Assembly (NCBI GenBank): GCA_021234155.1
Contig: JAJEKV010000002.1
Span: forward strand, 36,433,107-36,497,106
DNA from: Isoetes taiwanensis
Taxonomy: Eukaryota > Streptophyta > Lycopodiopsida > Isoetales > Isoetaceae
Length of the DNA stretch: 64,000 nucleotides
Direction: 5' to 3'
Part shown: in pieces, positions 54,315 to 64,000 of the stretch
How the letters are laid out: each line of letters starts with the position of its first letter
Position numbering within the stretch: the stretch's first letter is position 1
Program-made: the position numbers and the translations under genes
The notes under the pieces: model-generated
Seen by the model: the letters and a program-made list of their open reading frames with translations, nothing else
The model's database searches: none
Told to the model about the DNA's origin: nothing

Positions 54315-56695
54315 CTAACCTCCCGGCAAGTCAAGGCCGACAAATCGTAGACGATCACCATCAAACTCCTTCCTAAACTCTGGGTATTGCTTCTCCAAAT
54401 CCTGCTTCAATACCCATGTCGCGTCTTCCACGGGCAAGTGCTTCCACTTGACCAAATACTAGAGGAATTGAGATCACCTAGTCTTCTTGAATGATTTATC
54501 AAGGCGTAATTCAGTCACAATTTCAACTTGTTCCTCCGTCCTTTCCAACAAAGTTGGAGTATCCAAAACCTCATCAAGGTTAGGATCGTGCCTTTTGAAT
54601 AAACTCACATGGAAGACCTTAAGGTGGGCCAAGAGATCCAACTTGCAGGCTTGAGAGCCTACTCTTCTCCAAGATCTTGAACGGACCGGCCCACCTAGGG
54701 GCGCGCTTCTTACAATTGCCGATGCGAAGCTTCTTTCCCTTGCTTAACCTTTACTTGAGCCAACTTTATCTGTCACAACAAAACAACTCTCGAGGAGTTT
54801 TATGTGTATCTGCTAGACTCTTCAGATGTGCCCATGCTGTTGAAGATATTCTCACACTTCTAACAAAAGCTACTGCATATATGCTGTTGTTGTTGAGAAA
54901 CTTCCACCTAGGGCACTAGATTATGCCACATAACTAGGGTCAAGCATTGATAACTGTGACTGATCATGGAGGAGACATCTTCGATGACTCTTGCTTCATA
55001 TTATTGTACGTAATTGACCAGGTGGATGTACTCGGCCCATTTGGATTACTTGTTCCAATCATAGTTTCTCAACATGCTCTCCAAAATTGTGTTGGTGCGG
55101 TCCCTTTGCCGATTTGACTGCAAATGACAAGCAAAACTCATCAACAAGTTGGTGCAGCTCGTGTTGAAGAAGTCTTGCTAAACGTCGCTAAAGAACTTCG
55201 GATCTCTTTTGGTGATGATCGACCTGTGCATTCCATGCAGCCTAAAAGAACTCTTAAGTAGACCACACGGCTAGATCCAAAGCGGTGGTGTCTATTGGCA
55301 AGTATGTGCCCTTTTGATAAGCTATATACCACAACCATCAATGCTTCAAGCTTCTTGTTGTCCTTGGAAGGCCTGCTATGAAAACCATGCTGACGACTTC
55401 CCACTTGGCGTGTGGCACCGCCCAAGGTTCCAAAACTCATGGAATTCGAAATTGTTCCGCCCTTGTCCGCTGGCTCCACTGACATTCTTGGATATATCTG
55501 ATTATCTGCTTCTTCATACCCGGCCAGACGTAGCTACTTCTAATCTTGAAGTAGGCCTTTATAATTTTGCATGGCCGGAAATAGGGCTATTATGCGTGTC
55601 ATGGAAGATTGTTCTTACTTCTTATACTTTGGGTACACATGATTGTTCTTTGCTATTAGAGATTACCTTCCTTTTTAAAATATTTGAAGGTTTCTCTTTC
55701 TTAATCCGTCCTTGCACTCTTGCAAAGACTAGCCCATTATGTGCTTGAACTCCCTGTTGGGGAAGATGGCTTCTTCTATCTTCTTGCTGAATTCGCTTGC
55801 CGAAGTGGAGATGGCATTGCAAATTGCTGCTTCAAATGCTTGCCAATGAGTGGCGACGTCTTAACATCTCCACGGCTGCATGCTCTTCCATTGATTTGTT
55901 GTAGATCACGATGTCGTCGAAGAGAATTGATGAAGAAATCATGCAAGGAATCTTCGAAGATGTCGTCCTCAAATGCATACAAGTTGGTGGAGCATTCCAT
56001 AGACTCAAGGGCATCACTGTGAAGTGATAGTGCCCATACCAAGTTCTGGGCGGAGTCTTATAATTATCTTCCCCTTCATCCTTATTTGTCGATTGCCCGA
56101 GCTTAAGTCGATTTTGTAGAAGAATCCTCGCTTCTTGGGGCTGATCCATTATGTCGCTGTTTGTTGAGCTGCCCATGGTTGATATACATCTTTAGACTTC
56201 CATCTTGGCCGAAAGGATCCCCAAGTCGATCAACTCCTACAAACCGCTTCTTGAGCTCGCTAGCTCGGAAGTGTTGATTCTATAAAGAGCCTTTGCCGAT
56301 CGGCTCCGCCCCGCAAGCAAGAGTGATTTCCCACTTATGCCTCTATAGAGCAAAAGCTCTCAAATTTCACCTGGAGATATATCATGGGACTTCTTGATTA
56401 ACTTAGAAATTGGCCGAGGCAACTGTTTCGAAGTAGCATCTTCCTTCTTACTCTTGTAGTCGGGGTCGACAACTTGTAGCTTATGTACGACCTCATTCCT
56501 CATGATGTACTTAAGTAATTGCTTTACTGACATGCGTTGTACGATTGGAATTACTTCCTAAACTTAAATTATAAGAAACTTGCTCTTTGGTGCTGGGATA
56601 AGTATCTCTTGCTTATGATAATCAATTATTGCCTTAGCCCGCTTTAATATTGTTGTTTGGGGTCTGGGTTCGGGAACTCCTGCAAGACAGCCCTC
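54315..56695 (-). pseudogene. Pol of Element C (chromovirus), truncated by Element D
   Basis: Minus-strand order: a protease-RT linker (56660-56565, AKAIIDYHKQEILIPAP), RT with GHYHFTVMPLSL and the catalytic box LFDDIVIYNKSMEEH (about 55960-55900), and integrase pieces (55485-55141, with EALMVVVYSLSKGH). The integrase C-terminus follows (APRWAGPFKILEK, about 54710-54660), then a chromodomain with LVKWKHLPVEDATWVLKQDL and a natural end GLDLPGG-stop (54317-54315). Many frame changes occur upstream, but the chromodomain reads through except for two point stops. Sequence beyond 56695 is displaced by Element D, so it is unknown whether this copy has an H3-like gene. Confidence 0.8.
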
Positions 56696-57158
56696 TGTGA
56701 GGACCCTTGGATCTAACAGGAGAATCCGGAGGACTATGTCACGCGAGATTTGCAAGAAAAGAACAAGAAGAAGAAAACAGAACAAAAGAGAACAATCAGA
56801 GGAAAATGATAAGCTTCCTTGATATCAATGATGAACATATATGAGCTCTCGCAATCGAGAGAAGACTGAAGAGAGACAAGACTCAAAACTCATCTAAACT
56901 CATGTGCTAGCTCTACTCATATATATAGTACAATGGCCTTTGGCCCAATATAGACACTCTGACTGATCTCGGTGCGGTGACGGGTCATCACTTGTCGCGG
57001 GGCGCTTGGTAGCGCACTCCGTGCTTTGATCAAGCGGGTCCGCCGCTTGGTCTTTTGTCGGGCTTTGACGGCTGACCCGCGGCCTGCCTGCGGGATCCTT
57101 GAGCTTGACCTGGTCCGTCAGATGATGAATAGTCCCAACTCAGAGGTACAGACTAACA
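56696..57158 (-). repeat. 3' LTR of Element D
   Basis: Read on the minus strand, the 463-bp LTR begins TGTTAGTCTGTACC and ends GGTCCTCACA. A polypurine tract precedes it. It contains the TATA box tactatatatatgag (complement at about 56916-56930). The other LTR lies outside the window, so the assignment rests on the ends, the tract and the TATA box. Confidence 0.75.
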
Positions 57159-57170
57159 CTTCCCCCACCA
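57159..57170 (-). promoter_or_regulatory. Polypurine tract of Element D
   Basis: Minus-strand tggtgggggaag lies directly before the LTR start. Confidence 0.7.
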
Positions 57171-60100
57171 AATGACACCCACCAAGAAAAGGAGGAAGTG
57201 CTTCCGAGGGGCTGAAACCGCCAGCCGGAAAGTGATCCTCACGAATGAGGCTCCGCCCATTATGGTAATGAGCAATGAGGTCCCGGGCGGTTTGAAGAGC
57301 GCCGTGGGTGTTGAGCCCTAGGGCGTGATGGGCCTCAATGAGGAAGTGAGAGCGCACCATGTCTTCCGTGGCAAAGCATGGGCGTCAAGGAACAAACCGC
57401 ACTCCATGAGAAGGCAGTTTTGGAGACCGGAAGGCACCGACGCCGGCATTCGGATTGCAAAGGAAAGATTGACGATGCCGATTTAAAGAGCCGAAAGCAG
57501 ATGCATTTGAGAGCAAAGACGTAAAACCAGCCTTTGACGGTGGACCAAGGGTCCCGGTGAGGTGGCAAAGATTCTCGCAAGAAGGTATCAAGACCATGCA
57601 AGGCATCGCAGTTTTGCCAACCACGCCATTACCGATATAAATCCAATTTTCAGTAGTGTCCAAAGTGGCATTATCCTCCCAATTGAGCTGCCTCGACAAA
57701 TCGGGGATCCCACCGAGATCCGTGGAGATCCGAGGCGAGTCGACCCAAAGATGGCCATCCATGACCTTCGGCCCAAAAGGGAAGACGCCAAATAAGAAAG
57801 GAACCGTATGGGAGGGGCCCTAAGGAAGCATATGGAGAGGGAAGCATGCCCGCAGCGTGGGTTGCAGAGCCATGTCCCTAAATGCTTGAACAAGATTTTG
57901 ATCAAGAGCACTACACCAATGGTCCCATTCTCAAGTAGAGAGTAATTGATAGACAGAGGATTGACCCATCCCATGGGGACGGTCTTGCTTTCCGTAAGGC
58001 CACGGAGTTGATTGTAGCGCGTCGTCGCATATAAATCTGAAAGCAAACTCAAGATCATCGTGGTGCCCAGATTTTTGTTTACCTATTCCAACGCTTCGAC
58101 CGCCACAGAGGTAAGTGCCGAGCCGCCTGTGCATGTACCCCTGCTCAAAAGTCCGAGACCGAAAGCAGATCCTTGAAATATTTGTTGGTTGGTGATAACA
58201 ACCAAGCAAAGAAGGAGTTGCCTCTAAAACACGATGGGCCTCATCCCGAATTTATCATGGGAATCCGCCGTAGAAGTCATGAAAACATAAGCCATGGGGT
58301 CAACAACTCTAAGATGACTAATTCAGATCTTCAACCGTAAGCTGATCAAAGACTAAGAGTGCACAAAATAAACCCTTGTCTTCTATAGAAAGATCCGCCA
58401 GATCCGGCCACACTTTTGAGTGGTCGCTGATGAACATTGCCATTGGCCGCACCACTTTCAAAAGAAAGAGGTGCCGCCGGCCACCACATAGTCAAGATAG
58501 CCGGAAGGAGTAGAGAAGTCCACCGGGATGTTTGTAGCAATGTCAAGATATCCCTCCCGTTTGTTTTGGGCTTCCTCGCCAGATTGAACCGCTTGCTGAG
58601 CTGATGTTCAAGGTCACGGATCCGATGTTCCTTTCTAACAAAAGACGGACTGATCACGGACCCGCTTACCGTGAAGCGTGGGCATGTGAAGAAGATTGCC
58701 CAGAGTATTGAGGCTGCGTGGCAATCTCCGCCCATCGATGACCTTTTGTTTCGAGCCTCCAAAAGCCGAAATCCGAGGGACGTTAACTGATTGGTCAGCC
58801 GCGGAAAGCCGAGCTTCAGGGAGGTGAGTCGAAAGGCCACGCCAAGAGGTTTTGAACTTGAGTGATGTAATTGTCACAAAGCTCGAAAGTACAAGGTGTC
58901 TAGCTTAGCAATGTCTTTCTCCTTTTCACCCAGAGGGTATCTTTGGACTTGTTCTGCTCCAATAAGTCCCTAATTTGGGTTTGGAGCCGAGCCCGCTGAT
59001 CCGTAAGTAGGCTGGTCTGATCCCCGAAAGCACTTGTGAGATCTATACGGCCCGTAATAGAGCCGCGGTTTTTTCTTGGAAGTTGGGCCTCCAAAGTTTG
59101 AACATGGGCAAAGGGCAGCTTGAAGGTCTCTTTGAACAAAGATCGAAGCCTCCAGGACGCCTCAACACCACCATGAGAGCCTCCTCGATGCATGTAGCCG
59201 CATGGCACGCTTAAACATCTTGCCGAATTGGTACAAGAGCCGCCGAGGATGGGAGGTGCAGGCCCCGCTGCTGCCTTTGTCCGAGATTGTTGAGAGGCAT
59301 GACGGAATGGGAAGGCGGGCCTCGTGAGGTGGAAGAGGATACAAGAATACGCGTGGTCCGGGTGGTGAACATGATCGTGGGAAGTCCGGGCATGAAGGTA
59401 CGTACCGTTGGGTTTGACGGAAATGCGAGAGCCGAAAGGGAGGTATGGGAAGTGGAAGGGCTCACAAGAACAGAAGATAATGACGAATGAGGGCCTCAAG
59501 ATGGCCTCCCACGGAAATTTCGAGACAGAGGAGGGAGTAGCCCCGATGCGGCCTACTTTTGAAGAAGGCGGTAGAATAAGAGCCGTGGCCAATCAACATG
59601 GAGAGTGGAGGGATGGCAAAGTTGATGACCATATTATAAAATGGCTTATTGATGTGGGTGTTCTTAATGGAATGCCCAAGCAATTTTCGCCACGTAAACT
59701 TCACAAAAGTCTCATGTGGTTTGGCAATATTTGTGAGGCGATGCCGGTTGGCTTGATAAGCAAGAGCCCAAATCGAAAGGACGCCCATGTCCCGTAGAAG
59801 CAGCCCAAGAGACGTAAGGTTTTTGCAAAGGGATGCTAATACCCCGTAAATCAAATGCCGAAAGTAAGTAAAATGGTGGTGCCATCGACCACCGTAGCAA
59901 ATCCTTCCGGCCGCTGACGATGTGAGCTGGCGAACCGGCCGCAAATTGGCGCCGATTTGGGGCCGGAGCTCCATTTGTGAAAATTCGTAAAGCTTGTATG
60001 CCCGCAACTTCCGACTCGACCAACAAGGGCCTCTCGAAGGTGGGCCGAAAAAGACACGCACCAAAAAGAGTCGCATCCCTTGGAGCGTAAGCTTGAAGTG

Positions 60101-61100
60101 TAGTAAGTTTGGAGGCAGCCATGGCAAAGAGCCGCCTAACGTAAGGAACCGCTTTGAAGAAGGCGAGAGCGAGAGAACGTAAGACAAAGGCGCCAGATAG
60201 ACGAAAAGGTTTTAGGGCGCCGCAAATGTAGGTGAAGGGGCATGATGAGGGCTAACCTTCCACCGCTGATGATGCCGTGGCTTACGCATGCATGGTGGGC
60301 AATTGAAAGGCAAAATTTGGCTAAGTCCCCAAATGGTAAAGGGAGAAGCAATGAACGGTGGGCGATGAGACGTAAGTGAATGATCGGATGTGACAGTGGC
60401 AAAAGGACACACATTAATGTTCGACGGGCGTGAAAAGAAGGAATGTCATTTAATGCCGGCAACGCGGCGGGATATCATTAAAACGAATGTGTCGGCGGTA
60501 CCATGGCTAGATATGCGGGCGGAGAAAAGATTCCCCATTTAGTAACAAAGCCTTGCATTGCAAACCACGCTGGCTAATTTTTGATTGGTCCACGCCGACA
60601 GGGAGTTCCTCGGTTGGCTATATAAGAGAAGCAGAGGTTGAAGCGAGACACCCGATGGCGCCAAGATGTTCTGCCGGGCCGGTTTGCATGACAAATGCAC
60701 TATGCCTTCCAACCGCCTCGAGTGGATTACGGCAAAATGGACTGCCTCGACCTTCGGCGGTGCCACAATCGCGGCATTGTTATGGATCGGTGGTGTGCCG
60801 CATGGCTGAGCATGCCGATCCCCACACCAACGGATGGAGGTGATTCCCGCACCGCTACTGACCCCGAGCAATAACCGGGTACCACATCCTCGGATATCAC
60901 CTCCGCCCAACCCCGAGTAGAGGGTTTTTCTTCTTAGGACTTAGTAGATAGGGCTCGAGCCCGCTTTTTGTATATAGGGCGCGCCTATAGCGAAATAGCC
61001 GGCCGCGCCCCACATTTTGTAAAAAATTCCACCTATAATATAAATATGCCAATCGGTTTAGTCACTATCTCGTTGTGTTTGTGTCCGAAACAAAGATCCA
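57171..61100 (-). other. Extra 3.9-kb region between integrase and 3' LTR of Element D
   Basis: Plant Tat/Athila elements often have an additional gene between pol and the 3' LTR (env-like, or antisense in some Tat elements). Here fragmented minus-strand frames run along most of it: 60187-59462 (241 codons), 60122-59712 (starts MAASKLTTLQAYAP), 59592-58900 (230 codons, with a coiled-coil-like RLQTQIRDLLEQNKSKD) and others to 57118. None shows a domain I recognise. A plus-strand TATA-like ggctatataagag at about 60616-60628 could start an antisense transcript. Frames shift often, so the true gene cannot be reconstructed here. Confidence 0.45.
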
Positions 61101-64000
61101 TTTGTTGATTTTCACTTTCTCGTGGTATGAAATGTTTTGAGGCTTAAAGCCATTAACCGCTGTAGGTAATGGAGTTCCATCTAATTCAGAAAACGGGGGT
61201 GAAACCACTTGAACTATTTGATAAGGGCCAAGCCATCAAACTTTAGTTTACCCTAAAACTTTTGTACCGAGAATCATAAAGAAGAACCAAATCTCCTTCT
61301 TTGAATGTTTTTGTCTTCAAACGCTTGTCATGTAAAGATTTTTGCAACCGCTGTCCATGAAGAACACGAATATAAGCATCCCTTCTAAGTTCATCCAACT
61401 GCTCCAATTGATAAACCCGCTTCTTTGAGTGCAAAGAAAGGGATTATGGGCGGTAGCCGCTTGAAAACGGAGAGTTAGGAGAATGTACTCAAAAGGCATG
61501 AGAGCTTCTTGACCATAAACCAATTTGAAAGGAGGTGACCAAGAGCTATTTTGAAACAAGTATTGTAAGCCCAAAGAACAAGAGGGAAGTTTGTTTTGCC
61601 ACCGCTCAGGCGAAGCGCCACAAATTTTCTTGAGAATGGTGACCGTAGTTTTGTTGGTGCTTTCAGCCAAACCGCTCCCTTGAGGATAGTAAGGTGTGCT
61701 CTTGTGATGATGTATCGAGATAATCCGCCAGCCCTTTGATGGTATGATTGATAAAATGGACACCACGACACCACCCACCAGCCCGCGGGGCAGCCAAAAC
61801 GCTGATGATTTGTTGATAGATGACCTTGGCGGTGCCGGGCCGCAAAGATTGTCCGGAAGTGCAAAGCTTCCGCCCATTTGGTAGCATAGTCGCGGAGAAC
61901 TGTAATGTAGCGGCACGGTGTGCCGCAAGCAAGCGGATCAATGGGTCCCACAAAATCCATCCCCCATTTGCCGAAGGGAAGGGCGCATGACCGGCGCCAA
62001 TGGAAGAGCCGCCACGGGTCGCGGGTCGCCCCACACGCCGGCAAGCATCACATGTGCGGGCGCGGGCGAGAGCGCCTTTGAAGAGCGGGGCCAAAAATAA
62101 CCAGCAAGAAGGATTTTGGCGCGTCGTGGTGTCACCATGAAAAATGACTACCACCGAGCCCTTCATGGGCTTCTCGAACAATATCCGGGACCTCATGAGG
62201 GAGAACACGTCATCGGGCGATGGTATCCTTACCCTTTTGTAAAGATGGCCCGCAACCATGGTGTAGTCACCACCTCGGGGAGAAATTGATGTCGACGGGA
62301 TTGTCGCTGGCCGAGAGAGCGGGCGCCCCTCGTGGAAGAGCTCGCGAGAAGATATCACTGAAAGTCATGGAACCAATGAGGTGTTGCCGCGACCGTAAAG
62401 AGTTGAGCCGCCGAAAGGCGCCCGAGACTCCAAAGGAGGGATCATCCGTGGTGGATGCGGAAAGATAATCCGACAACATGAGATTTGCCGCCTTTGTGAA
62501 CAATTTCAAAAGGTGCAAATTCCTGGTGTATGAGGACCCAACGAGCAATGCGCCCGTGGGCGGGATTTGTTGATCAAATAAAGAAGTGCCCGGTGGTCAA
62601 CAAAGAATTTGATCCGACCGCCCAAAAGATAATGACGGAAGCGCTGGACGCAGTAAAATTAAACCCAAGGCTTCTCCCTGCGGGCGTAGTAGTTGCGCCG
62701 CCAGAATTGAGTTTCCTACCGGGCGAAGGTTTGGTTTGTCAAGGCAGCGATCATATTATTCTTGAGAAAGAACAGCCCAATAGCAAAGGCCGGTGACATC
62801 GACATGAACATGAAAGGGCTTGTCCCATTGAGGAGGAACAAGAACCGGGCCCGAAAAGCAAGAGCTTCAACTATTGAAAGCAAAGATCCGCCTGGAATTC
62901 CAAGCCCGTGTGGATTCATCACCCGTGAGTTTATGAATGGACTCCGCAATGGTCGCAGTCCGTGAATGAAAGTGGAGTAATAATTGACCTTACCCAAGAA
63001 AGAGCGTGTTTCCTTGATATTGGCCGGTGCTTGAGCCTTGAGCACACAAACTGATTTTGGCAGATCCGTGGTGATACCGCTTTGTCACCACATGTCCCAA
63101 CAAACACCCGGCGACGCAAAAGGTGCATTTCTCGATTGAGACTAATGCCTGACTCATCACATTTCAAAAGACGAAGTTCCAATTTATCCAAATGGTCAGC
63201 CATGGAACCAGAGGCGAGAAGTCATCTTGAAAAATTTGCAAGAAGGGATTTTCCTTCATAAAATCATGAAAAAACCGAGAGCATGATACGCTGAAACGTG
63301 GATGGAGAGTTTGATAATCCAAAAGGAACCACCTTGTAGGCAAAAGTGACTTCCACCGGGTGGTGAAAGTAGTCTTGAGTTGATCGATTCTTTGATTGAG
63401 ATCCGATTGTAGCCGAAAAACCATCCATGAAGGAGTACATCTCATGTCCAAAGAACCTCTTCCGTAACCCGGTCCGTGGAAGGAAGTGGAAAATTATCAC
63501 GCCCGCGGGCCCGATTGAGTTTTCGGTAGTCCACGCAAACGCCGATTTTACCATTGTGTTTGAGTGCAATGACGATGGGGCTCACCCATTCGTAATGTTT
63601 GACCTCATAGATCAAACCCGCAGCAAGGAGTTTGTCAATTTCCGCCTTGACGCCATCACGCGTAATTGGGGTTGAGCCGGTGCATCGCCGCTATAATCGG
63701 ACGTGCATCGAATTTGGTAGGAATGGTGAGTTCCCCCAAGGTTTTGTTGATCCCCAAGATCTCGTAGCTCCGTGCGAAAAATGTGTTTGAACTTTTGAAG
63801 AGCGTGGACGCCCCCTGTTACGATAGGGTGTCTCAAGATTTGGCAAAGAATGCGACAGTCGATTGTTGCCTACGCCCACAATCTCGACTTCGTGAGTCCG
63901 GAATATGGGGATAACTTCCGCGGTCCCGACAATATGAGCAGGAGGTTGAAGCATAACAGATGCGGGCACTCAAGCGGGTGAAAAGAGAGGTTGCTGAGTT
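61101..64000 (-). pseudogene. Pol of Element D (Ty3/gypsy, Tat/Athila-like), incomplete
   Basis: Minus-strand order from 64000 down: the protease-RT linker, then RT with HNGKIG-type VCVDYRKLN (frame-shifted, about 63545-63510), HEMYSFMDGFS (first catalytic Asp), KVVPFGLSNSPSTFQRIM (about 63330) and the DD box FLQIFQDDFS (about 63225). RNase H starts near KETRSFLGKVNYYSTFIHGL (about 63010-62950). Integrase has a zinc finger (HGDTT...ARARTCDACRRVGRPATRG, about 62145-62030) and a core with KWGMDFVGPIDPLA, RDYATKWAEA and YYPQGSGLAESTNKT. It ends with the C-terminal region (61434-61110). MDGFS, the FWP/ARTCDACRRVG style and lack of a chromodomain suggest the Tat/Athila branch. Numerous indels break it, and the 5' part is outside the window. 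Confidence 0.82.

Noticed and set aside
59408-59797. A plus-strand 129-codon protein in Element D
   Set aside because: Overlaps minus-strand frames in the element's sense direction and has no recognised domain. Kept only as part of the extra region.

Overview
This window looks like repeat-rich nuclear DNA from a land plant. It has intron-split plant-type genes, retrotransposon primer sites complementary to initiator tRNA-Met, a Mutator-like element, and Ty3/gypsy and Ty1/copia elements nested in each other. The lineage cannot be fixed from sequence alone. A large-genome seed-free plant such as a fern is possible but unproven. Only two host genes look intact, both on the minus strand: a five-exon Mpv17/PMP22-family membrane protein (8316-10245) and a seven-exon Old Yellow Enzyme/12-oxophytodienoate-reductase-like flavoenzyme (40288-41968, 383 codons plus stop).

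Layout. 1-1500: decayed minus-strand gene of an uncharacterised repeated family (DFAENY...SDG...HGK). 2700-3440: SINE-like repeat copies. 4374-5000: gypsy pol fragment, split by a Mutator-like element (5008-7895) with long TIRs, a 7-bp target duplication and a broken transposase. 8316-10245: Mpv17 gene. 12179-25257: Element A, a complete gypsy chromovirus with 1.6-kb LTRs and a perfect TTGTA target duplication. 25295-26747: tandem and inverted repeats. 26750-27600: LINE fragment. 27730-36978: Element B, a copia element in the order LTR-internal-LTR-partial internal, with a 2.2-kb insertion in pol. 38165-39078: repeats and a second fragment like the one at 1-1500. 40288-41968: OYE gene. 42287-48074: mostly non-coding with three foldback elements. 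51851-56695 minus: Element C, a relative of Element A with 3' LTR, chromodomain and pol. 56696-64000 minus: Element D, a gypsy element of Tat/Athila type inserted into Element C and running off the window.

The main discovery candidate is in Element A. Between the primer binding site and the ordinary gag there are about 4.2 kb of extra sequence. The first reading frame there starts with MARTK and ends in an uninterrupted, colinear histone H3 fold (15194-15469), after a long charged N-terminal extension. A second unknown frame (16258-17805) has its own TATA box. Two matched 77-bp GC-rich hairpins lie between them. The same element encodes a C-terminal chromodomain, a module that in other proteins binds H3 tails. 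A retrotransposon carrying both an H3-like protein and a chromodomain is not something I recognise as described. Both extra frames contain breaks in this copy, so function must be judged from other copies.

Most mobile-element genes here are interrupted by frameshifts and stops. Part of that may be decay and part may be base-calling error, because the indels often sit in G/C-rich runs.
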